From: Acidobacteriaceae bacterium
GTDB lineage: Bacteria; Acidobacteriota; Terriglobia; Terriglobales; Acidobacteriaceae
Assembly: GCA_003162255.1 (NCBI GenBank)
Contig: PMMJ01000326.1
Coordinates: 523-7,327 of the forward strand
Length of the DNA: 6,805 bases
Direction of reading: 5' to 3'
Positions 1 to 6,143 of this stretch are shown here, one piece after another. The notes under the pieces were generated by a model that saw nothing but the letters and a program-made list of their open reading frames with translations, was not told the origin of the DNA and did no database searches. Made by a program: the position numbers and the translations under genes. Positions within the stretch are counted from its first letter, which is position 1. Each line of letters opens with the position of its first letter.

Positions 1-2171
1 GAATCTGCTGTGTGGCCGGTGATGTCCTGGAGAAGCTTGGGTAAGCTTTGGGCGTCGTCCAGGGACTTGCCGAAACGTGCGGATTCGTAAGCGCGCGTAA
101 ACCGGCCGACCTTCTTCTGCAGCGCTTCTTCCTGAATGGCCGCGACGAAATCCAGCGGTGTTTGCGACGGCGACTTGCGCCAGCCGAGGCGCGCCATGCG
201 GCGCAACATCCGGTCATACCAAAGGGCAGCCGATTCGCCCGGGGCACGCTCCGGATGCGCGCGGAGACTGCGGTCACGCAGCCCGCCGATCAACCGCCGG
301 AGATTCAGCAGCGTGGTCAGGACTGCGGTGAACGCAATGAATCCGGCCAACCAGCGCAGAGGAAAAGTGGTGAAGTGGTCGTGCGCGCGCCGTGCCGACC
401 GCAGCAAGGCGTCGTGCTGCCGCCCAATCCAGCGACGAAGCTCGTCAAAGAGTTGCCGGCTGCCGGTAGCCGCATCCTTCCCCAAGGTGCGCTGGTGGCT
501 GACATCGTAGTTGATAATCCACTCGCGCCAGAACGATGCGGCCGCATCGACATAGAGTTGCATACGCGACCAGCCGGTTCGCGCCGGCACGCTTCCCGCT
601 GGAGTCGGATCAAAGCTGATCCAGCCGAATCCGGGAAAGTAGGCCTCAACCCAGGAATGCGCGTCGCTGGCGCGCACCACGTACTGGCCGGTCAGGTCGT
701 TGAATTCACCTCCGCGGAAGCCCGTCACCATTCGCGACGGGATGCGCAAAGAGCGCAGCATCACCGCCATCGAACTGGCGAAATACTCGCAGTGACCATG
801 CTTCCTCTCGAACAGGAAATTGGCCAGTGGATCCTCCGGCAGAGTGCGGGGCAACTCCAGCGTGTATCCGAAGTGGGTGGATAGGTACAGCTCCAGCGCG
901 ACCGCCTTCTCGTAGTTGCTCGGAGCCGCCGCCGTGATTTCCTCCGCCAGCTTCGAAATGCGAATATCAAGCGGCGGCAATTTCAGGTACTGGTCCATGC
1001 TTCCGGGCGCGGTGTTCGCCGCCACGCGCAGCTCGTCGCTGTCGATCTCGGGCAATTGCGACACGGCTTCGTACCGGTTGATCGGGTGTTCGCTATCGAG
1101 GTCGTAAACGGCCCCGCCCGCGTCCGTACTTACCTGCCGGAAACTTCCCGTGAGACTCTGCGGCCTCTCTGCCAGAAAGAAAACGTTGGTGCCAATCGGC
1201 TCCATCAGGACGCGATAATGAATCGATCGCCCTACAACTGCGTCCTGTGCGTCCACCGGGGGTGCCAGGCGATAGCTTCCATCTCCCCGTGACCGCAGCT
1301 GCACTTGCTCATAGGAATTCGACCAGCCTCTGCCGTCGAAATTGCTCAGCGCAATCCCGCGCCATTTCAAATCGTAGGCGCCTTGCAGATCGTTCTGGAT
1401 CTCGATGTGCATGACGGCCGCGCTGGACTGCTGAATCTGTCCGATGCGGCCCAGTTGCACGCGATCCGAGAAGCCGGTGGAGACATCGCTGGTTGGAGCG
1501 TAGGCGCTCAGATAGCGCGACGAAATGCGGGGAAGAAAAAAGAAGATCAGAAAACTCCCGGCCATGATCATCAGCATGAGCGCCGGAGCGATGGCCAGCA
1601 GTCCGTGAGCCATGGGCCGCGCCGGAGAGGCAACGCGTGGATCTTGTGCATGCGTCAGTTCAGTGGCGCACGAGTGCCGCATCTCCATCAGAACGAAAGT
1701 GATGACAGCAACCAGCAGGAAGCCCGCAAAAGTAAGCACGAACACACTGCCCACCGTAAGTACTGCGGCCGCCAGCACCATCAGGAACGAAAGCACCGCG
1801 AGCATGTAGTGGTCGCGCGTACGCTGCAACGAGAAGAGCCGGACGACCATCACGAAGAGCACAAGGTGGACGCTTGCGGTTAGAAAGCTTCGCGAAAGAA
1901 AGAAGTAGTCGGCAAGGTAGACCAGGATGTAAATCAGCGTCAGGAAGGTGGTCCAGCGCTCCGGGATGACGAACTCGCGCCGCGTCAGAAGTTGGTATCC
2001 GCGAAGCGCAAACGCAAGCCCCACCAGAATGACTGCCGGCAGATCCAGTCCTCCGGTCGAAGCCAGGGCGCCGAAGCCACTGAGCACGAGCAGATAAAGC
2101 GCCAGATTGAAGTAGCGCTCGATGGCCTTGGCCACGGTGATCTCGCCCGGGTTGATGGAACCGTCAGTCAC
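1..2171 (-). CDS. TgpA-like membrane transglutaminase (DUF3488 / transglutaminase core / DUF4129), 3' end outside window
   Basis: Reading the minus strand from GTG at 2171 gives 723 uninterrupted codons that run off the left edge, so the C-terminus is missing. Residues about 20-215 hold several hydrophobic helices, as in the N-terminal region of TgpA/DUF3488 proteins. A soluble, probably periplasmic, part follows. The transglutaminase core includes GHCEYFAS with Cys461 (codon 789-791), DAHSWVEAY with His505 (657-659) and FDPTP with Asp521 (609-611), so the Cys-His-Asp triad is intact. Another TM helix lies near 605-624, and the tail (ALWYDRML, then TPLDFVAAI) resembles DUF4129. The family is best known from Pseudomonas TgpA; substrates are poorly defined, so a role in envelope protein or peptide processing is inferred. 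An in-frame TAG four codons upstream makes GTG 2171 the first usable start; GTG at codon 13 (2133-2135), behind a GGGCGAG stretch, is an alternative. It is divergent from the receptor gene. Family confidence is high; exact start is moderate. Confidence 0.93.
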   Translation of the reverse strand, partial: MTDGSINPGEITVAKAIERYFNLALYLLVLSGFGALASTGGLDLPAVILVGLAFALRGYQLLTRREFVIPERWTTFLTLIYILVYLADYFFLSRSFLTASVHLVLFVMVVRLFSLQRTRDHYMLAVLSFLMVLAAAVLTVGSVFVLTFAGFLLVAVITFVLMEMRHSCATELTHAQDPRVASPARPMAHGLLAIAPALMLMIMAGSFLIFFFLPRISSRYLSAYAPTSDVSTGFSDRVQLGRIGQIQQSSAAVMHIEIQNDLQGAYDLKWRGIALSNFDGRGWSNSYEQVQLRSRGDGSYRLAPPVDAQDAVVGRSIHYRVLMEPIGTNVFFLAERPQSLTGSFRQVSTDAGGAVYDLDSEHPINRYEAVSQLPEIDSDELRVAANTAPGSMDQYLKLPPLDIRISKLAEEITAAAPSNYEKAVALELYLSTHFGYTLELPRTLPEDPLANFLFERKHGHCEYFASSMAVMLRSLRIPSRMVTGFRGGEFNDLTGQYVVRASDAHSWVEAYFPGFGWISFDPTPAGSVPARTGWSRMQLYVDAAASFWREWIINYDVSHQRTLGKDAATGSRQLFDELRRWIGRQHDALLRSARRAHDHFTTFPLRWLAGFIAFTAVLTTLLNLRRLIGGLRDRSLRAHPERAPGESAALWYDRMLRRMARLGWRKSPSQTPLDFVAAIQEEALQKKVGRFTRAYESARFGKSLDDAQSLPKLLQDITGHTAD

Positions 2172-2187
2172 AATAGACTTCTATTGT
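2170..2187. promoter_or_regulatory. Perfect 8-bp inverted repeat overlapping the transglutaminase GTG start
   Basis: The plus strand reads acaataga-ct-tctattgt: 8-bp arms at 2170-2177 and 2180-2187 with a 2-bp centre. On the minus-strand transcript it could fold as a 7-bp stem with an AAGU loop. The 3' arm then contains the G and U of the GUG start codon, and the only Shine-Dalgarno-like bases (AGAAG, 2182-2178) fall in the stem and loop. It could equally be a DNA operator, or chance. The repeat is seen directly; a function is inferred. Confidence 0.4.
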
Positions 2188-2225
2188 TGGCGAAAACAGC
2201 GCGGAAGGGAAGTGTCTGCGGTAAC

Positions 2226-2245
2226 AAGATAATTTTTATAATCTT
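2226..2245. promoter_or_regulatory. AT-rich imperfect dyad containing a TATAAT box
   Basis: The plus strand has a perfect TATAAT at 2237-2242 inside an imperfect inverted repeat (aagat at 2226-2230 pairs with atctt at 2241-2245, plus two inner pairs after one mismatch). No good -35 hexamer lies 16-18 bp upstream on the plus strand; tgtctg at 2213-2218 is a poor match. The minus strand here is also TA-rich and could carry the -10 of the transglutaminase promoter. This is a candidate promoter core only. Confidence 0.3.
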
Positions 2246-2327
2246 TATGATCTTTGAACCGAAGCAGTTCAGTCGCGACAGAAGATGCAGGTCCTCTCGT
2301 TTTTCGGCGACGTGGCTGGGTCTAGTG

Positions 2328-2333
2328 TAGAAT
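2328..2333 (+). promoter_or_regulatory. Candidate -10 box (TAGAAT) for the receptor gene
   Basis: TAGAAT matches five of six bases of the sigma-70 -10 consensus and lies about 140 bp upstream of the receptor start. The sequence 17 bp further upstream (cggcga) is not a -35 match, so this is weak. It competes with the TATAAT at 2237-2242 as the rightward promoter. Confidence 0.25.
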
Positions 2334-2462
2334 TGCCGTCTTCGGCGGGTCACAAAGCGCAGACTCATCCGAAAAGCGCAACGTTGTTTGCGGGAGTTGA
2401 GCAAGCTGAAGATGGAGAGCACGCAAACCGCGGGCGAGCTTTATTAGTATTTGGCGTATCCC

Positions 2463-2468
2463 AGGAGA
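2463..2468 (+). promoter_or_regulatory. Ribosome binding site AGGAGA that fixes the receptor start
   Basis: AGGAGA lies 6 nt before ATG 2475. The frame stays open back to TTG 2451, but that start would put this site inside the coding region and add eight residues (with an RRDD stretch) before the signal peptide. ATG 2475 is clearly better. Confidence 0.85.
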
Positions 2469-2474
2469 GATGAT

Positions 2475-5400
2475 ATGACTTCACGAGTCGGACTCATGTT
2501 GGCTGTTCTAGTCGCTCTGGTCCTGTTGGTCGCGGTTCCTCGTTCGCCCGCGCAAGATGCTACCGGCAAAGTTGTCGGCACCGTCATGGACCCACAGAGC
2601 GCGGTTGTTCCTAAGGCGACGGTCAGTATCAAGAACGTATCCACCGGAATCGTGAACAGCACCACTACCGACGCGGGTGGCCAGTACCAGGTGCTCAATC
2701 TTCCGATCGGGAACTATAACATCACGGTTGAGAAAGAGGGATTTCGGAGAACCGTCACCCAGGCCTATGCGCTGGAGATCAACCAGTCGTTGCGCGTTGA
2801 CGTGACCCTTACCGTGGGTGCAGCTTCGCAAACCGTGGAAGTGAGCGCGGCGGCTACTCAGGTCGAAACCTACAACTCCACCCTAGGAGCTTCGGTGACC
2901 AGTCGTGAACTCGTGGACATGCCACTGAATGGCCGCGACATTCTCGACCTGGCGCGCCTGGAACCTGGCGTCACCGACCAGAACGACGAGAACGGCGCGG
3001 CCGGCAGCTTCAGCATCGGCGGTGGCCGTACCGACTCGGTGACATTCCTTTTGGATGGAGGCCTCAACAATGATCTGCTGGACAACAGCGTGGTGTTCGA
3101 CCCGAATCCCGACACCGTCGCGGAGTTCCGCATCTTGGAGAGTAACTACACGGCGGAGTACGGGCGCAACGGCGGCGGCATCATCAGCATTGTGACCAAG
3201 TCGGGGACCAATAACTATCACGGGACGGCATTCGACTTCGCGCGCAACGACGCCTTCGATGCCAATCGCTTCTTCAATAAGCATCCAGACCCGCTCACGG
3301 GTCTGACGCTGCCACGCGATACTCTCAAGCGTCATCAGTTTGGTGCCACCTTCGGAGGGCCAATAGGCATTCCTGGAGTGTGGCTCGCAAAAGACAAAGC
3401 CTTCTTCTTCGTCAGCTACCAGGGGCAGCGTCAAAACCAAACCGAGCGCCCCACGTCCAGCAGCGTAATCAACACCTTTACGCCCGCGGAGATCAATGGG
3501 GACTTTTCTCATGCGGCCGCCAACGGGGGTCCGGACCCGAGCGTGGCTTGTTTCCTAAGCGGTCTGTGGCACAACACCGGAGACCCGACAGAACCGGATA
3601 ACACACCATGTACCGATCCAAATGGGAATGTAGGCCAAACCAACGCCTTCTTCCAAGCCGACCCGACTCAGGCCTATAACGCAATCATCGATCCCAACAG
3701 CATCGATCCGGCTTCAAAGAACGTCATCGCTGCCGGTATCATTCCGGTCTCTGCAAGCGGCATTCTGACTCCGACCGCTTCAGCCCGGGACGATCGGGAA
3801 GAACTCACAGGGAAGGTGGATTACAACTTTAGCCCGTCCGATCGCCTCTCGGTGACGTTGGGTTGGAACAAACTGACTCAAACCAATCCCTTTGCGGGCG
3901 GCGTCACCGCGCCGTTTCCCATTGAGTACATTTACAAGTATGAGTTCTTTAATGTCTCCTATACCAAGAACTTCTCAACTAACCTCTTGAATGAGTTTCG
4001 GGTCACCGCGCAGCGGTCAAACACTCTCCAGGACAAGCCGCTGAAGAACCTTCCCGGCCCGGCCGCCTTGGGGTTCGGCACCATTCCCGATCAGACAACC
4101 GGCCCACCCTACATGGCTTTCTATGGATCCAATCTGTATCTCGGGTTCAGCCCCAACGGGCCGACCACGCTGATTGGTAACACGTTTTCCTATACGGACA
4201 CCTTGAGCTGGGTTCGCGGTAAGCACAATCTGAAATTTGGTTTTCAGTTTGTGCCGTATCAGAACAACACCAATTACGATTACTACGTCAACGGTAATTT
4301 CAACTACTACGGCTCCACCGGCACCTTCACCGGGTCCGGGCTCGATCTTGCCGACTTTCTGATGGGTTTGCCGGATGAGTACTATCAGGCGCCCAAGGCT
4401 CCCACCAATATTCGCACCAAGTCCTACTACGGTTTCGCGCAGGACGAGTGGAAGGTAACAAAAAATCTGGTGCTCAATTTCGGCCTGCGCTACGAGTACT
4501 CGACGCCCAAGCAGGATACCGAGGGACGAACGTTCTCGATCATTCCGGGGATGCAATCGAAGGTATTCGTGAACGCGCCACTGGGATTGGTATTTCCCGG
4601 CGATGCGGGTGCTCCGCGCGGCTCGAATTTTCCCGATCGTAACGACTTCGCTCCCCGCTTCGGATTTGCCTGGGATCCCAAGGGAGATGGCCGCACCAGT
4701 ATTCGCGGCGGCATCGGCGTCTTCTACGACGTCCTGAAGGGCGAGGACAACCTGCAGTTCAACGGACAAGTGCCGTTCTTCTCGAGTTCAGACCTTTACT
4801 TCAACTCGCCACCGGATGGCGGCTATGTCTCGGCGCCAGGCGTCCAGGAAGACCCATACGGGTCCCTCGGGCTTACCAACCCGTTCCCGTCCAAACCTCC
4901 GGACCATAATGTTGACTTCGTCGACGCGGGTTTTGCGCCGTTTGGGGGCAGCAGTGTGTACGCGGTGAATCCGCACCTGCGCACTCCTTATACCTTCCAC
5001 TACAACCTGAGCTTGCAGCGCGACCTGAAGCACGGCCTAACCGGAGAAGTGTCCTATGTAGGCAGTGCATCCCATAAGCTGACTGGTATTAAGGACGTCA
5101 ATCCCGTGATTCTCGGGGATCCAAACGCAACCCGGGTGCTCAATGCCCAGCCCAATTTACAGTCGGAGTTCGGGGGATATGCTTTCAGTTACCTCGACGA
5201 GTTCCAAAACGTGGGCAACGCGCTCTACAGCAGCCTGCAGTCGAGCTTGAAGAAACAGATTTCGGGCAATCGGGTTTTTGGCTCCAGCTACTTCACGCTC
5301 GCGTATACGTGGAGTCACAATATCGACAATTCTTCGGGATTTCGAGCGTTGACCAGTAATGTGCCGGTCGGCGATCCTAACCTGTTCCGGGCCAGTTCCG

Positions 5401-6014
5401 ACCTGGATATCCGGCACAATCTCAGTTTTGGCGCCGGCTGGGACTTGCCGTTCCAGAACCTGTGGGAGTCGGCGCCGAAGCGCGTCACCAAAGGCTGGAG
5501 TCTGTACCCGATCTTATCTTGGCGGACAGGGTTCCCGATGGACATGCGCTACTTTTTGAATCGCAGCGGCGGCCGCGCTGGACCATCCGGCTACGGCGAC
5601 TCGGAATTGGTCGGACCGAATGTGATCGCTCCGGTTCAGTTCTACGATCCCAGGAAACAACTAGCTGCGGATGGCGTCGGCGGCCAGTGGTTCAATACTT
5701 CCGCGTTTGAGACCGATTCACTGGACGCGCTGAATCAGTCAGGTGTTATTCCCACCCCCAGCCAGCGAACCTACGGTAGTTACGCTCGCAACTCTTTGCG
5801 CGGTCCGCATCGGACCAACCTCGACATTTCACTGGCGAAGCTGACTAGCATCACGGAGCGGGTGAATCTTGAATTCCGCGCCGATGTTTTCAACTTTTTC
5901 AATCACGCAGAGTTCAGGAAGCCAGGTTTAACTCCTGAGGTAGCCGGTTTTGGAGAGATTACCGATACCTATGATCCTCGCATCATTCAGCTTGCAGCGA
6001 AGATCAGGTTCTAA
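2475..6014 (+). CDS. Oar-like TonB-dependent outer membrane receptor with N-terminal carboxypeptidase-regulatory-like domain
   Basis: Complete protein of 1179 residues. A Sec signal peptide (hydrophobic core about 6-21) ends near SPAQ at 24-27. Residues about 31-112 form a carboxypeptidase-regulatory-like beta-sandwich (GKVVGTVMDP, then TDAGGQYQVLNLPIGNYNITV). A TonB-box-like stretch QTVEVSA (119-125) leads to the plug, with MPLNGRDILDL (149-159), LEPGVT (162-167) and TVAEFRI followed by AEYGRNGGG and TKSGTNNYHG (about 214-250). The remainder, rich in aromatic and Asn/Gly residues, is the predicted 22-strand barrel, ending IIQLAAKIRF with the terminal Phe typical of BAM-assembled barrels. Such proteins are very numerous in Acidobacteriota and are usually annotated as TonB-dependent receptor, Oar or carboxypeptidase regulatory-like protein. 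They import large substrates across the outer membrane using ExbBD-TonB energy; the substrate cannot be read from sequence. The mature protein has only two cysteines, Cys359 and Cys379. No frameshift or truncation is seen. Confidence 0.95.
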   Translation: MTSRVGLMLAVLVALVLLVAVPRSPAQDATGKVVGTVMDPQSAVVPKATVSIKNVSTGIVNSTTTDAGGQYQVLNLPIGNYNITVEKEGFRRTVTQAYALEINQSLRVDVTLTVGAASQTVEVSAAATQVETYNSTLGASVTSRELVDMPLNGRDILDLARLEPGVTDQNDENGAAGSFSIGGGRTDSVTFLLDGGLNNDLLDNSVVFDPNPDTVAEFRILESNYTAEYGRNGGGIISIVTKSGTNNYHGTAFDFARNDAFDANRFFNKHPDPLTGLTLPRDTLKRHQFGATFGGPIGIPGVWLAKDKAFFFVSYQGQRQNQTERPTSSSVINTFTPAEINGDFSHAAANGGPDPSVACFLSGLWHNTGDPTEPDNTPCTDPNGNVGQTNAFFQADPTQAYNAIIDPNSIDPASKNVIAAGIIPVSASGILTPTASARDDREELTGKVDYNFSPSDRLSVTLGWNKLTQTNPFAGGVTAPFPIEYIYKYEFFNVSYTKNFSTNLLNEFRVTAQRSNTLQDKPLKNLPGPAALGFGTIPDQTTGPPYMAFYGSNLYLGFSPNGPTTLIGNTFSYTDTLSWVRGKHNLKFGFQFVPYQNNTNYDYYVNGNFNYYGSTGTFTGSGLDLADFLMGLPDEYYQAPKAPTNIRTKSYYGFAQDEWKVTKNLVLNFGLRYEYSTPKQDTEGRTFSIIPGMQSKVFVNAPLGLVFPGDAGAPRGSNFPDRNDFAPRFGFAWDPKGDGRTSIRGGIGVFYDVLKGEDNLQFNGQVPFFSSSDLYFNSPPDGGYVSAPGVQEDPYGSLGLTNPFPSKPPDHNVDFVDAGFAPFGGSSVYAVNPHLRTPYTFHYNLSLQRDLKHGLTGEVSYVGSASHKLTGIKDVNPVILGDPNATRVLNAQPNLQSEFGGYAFSYLDEFQNVGNALYSSLQSSLKKQISGNRVFGSSYFTLAYTWSHNIDNSSGFRALTSNVPVGDPNLFRASSDLDIRHNLSFGAGWDLPFQNLWESAPKRVTKGWSLYPILSWRTGFPMDMRYFLNRSGGRAGPSGYGDSELVGPNVIAPVQFYDPRKQLAADGVGGQWFNTSAFETDSLDALNQSGVIPTPSQRTYGSYARNSLRGPHRTNLDISLAKLTSITERVNLEFRADVFNFFNHAEFRKPGLTPEVAGFGEITDTYDPRIIQLAAKIRF

Positions 6015-6058
6015 CTCTCCTTGGGAGGTATGCAATCACACGGCCGAGTGGAGGCACA

Positions 6059-6078
6059 GACTCCCCGCACCGGGAGTC
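6059..6078 (+). terminator. Stem-loop after the receptor gene, possible terminator without U-tract
   Basis: Arms gactccc (6059-6065) and gggagtc (6072-6078) pair perfectly over 7 bp with a 6-nt loop. It starts 45 nt after the receptor stop codon. The bases after it (ggctctaagg) are not T-rich, so it is not a classical intrinsic terminator. It may instead be a 3'-end stabilising or processing structure that lowers downstream expression. Confidence 0.35.
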
Positions 6079-6132
6079 GGCTCTAAGGCTGACGTTTCAG
6101 ATTCTCGTTAGGACTGACGACTACGTACGGCT

Positions 6133-6136
6133 GAGG
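6133..6136 (+). promoter_or_regulatory. Ribosome binding site GAGG for the S51 peptidase gene
   Basis: GAGG lies 7 nt before ATG 6144, normal spacing, and supports that start. The start also places a signal peptide directly at the N-terminus. Confidence 0.6.
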
Positions 6137-6143
6137 CTTCCCC

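Larger units (their letters stand above)
2172..2474. promoter_or_regulatory. Divergent intergenic region between the transglutaminase and receptor genes
   Basis: About 300 bp separates the two divergent starts and should hold promoters for both. The part near 2222-2256 is much more AT-rich than the surroundings. The part from 2281 to 2450 looks like a leader for the receptor gene, with only a weak 4-bp hairpin (gccg-tctt-cggc, 2335-2346). I see no convincing small gene: open frames here have no ribosome binding site or recognisable protein sequence. I also see no riboswitch or tRNA fold. Confidence 0.6.
6015..6143 (+). other. Short intergenic gap between receptor and S51 peptidase genes
   Basis: The 129 bp between receptor stop and peptidase start contain a GC-rich hairpin (6059-6078) and the peptidase ribosome binding site, and I see no strong promoter. 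The gap is compatible either with one transcript or with a separate peptidase promoter. A GGGAGG at 6023-6028 sits only 1 nt before an ATG that opens an 18-codon frame, which I do not regard as a gene. Confidence 0.5.

Noticed and set aside
48..884. 278-codon plus-strand open frame opposite the transglutaminase gene
   Set aside because: It is antisense to the region with the intact Cys/His/Asp transglutaminase motifs; its translation is low-complexity Arg/Ala/Gln-rich and matches no family I recognise.
1305..1883. 192-codon plus-strand open frame with a His/Glu/Gln-rich translation
   Set aside because: It is antisense to the N-terminal membrane helices of the transglutaminase; the polar His/Glu/Lys composition is what antisense reading of hydrophobic codons gives.
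2168..2422. 84-codon minus-strand open frame in the divergent intergenic region
   Set aside because: No ribosome binding site, Arg-rich unremarkable translation, and it overlaps the likely promoter region and the transglutaminase start.
2451..2474. Upstream TTG start for the receptor
   Set aside because: It would place the AGGAGA site inside the gene and charged residues before the signal peptide; ATG 2475 has ideal spacing.
2883..3512. 209-codon minus-strand open frame inside the receptor gene
   Set aside because: Antisense to conserved plug and early barrel motifs of the receptor; no recognisable domain or start signal.
4017..4769. 250-codon minus-strand open frame inside the receptor gene
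   Set aside because: Antisense to the barrel; the Val/Ile/Gly-rich translation is a by-product of codon use in the real gene.
6030..6086. 18-codon micro-ORF after a GGGAGG sequence
   Set aside because: The Shine-Dalgarno-like bases are only 1 nt from the ATG, too close for initiation, and the frame runs through the hairpin.
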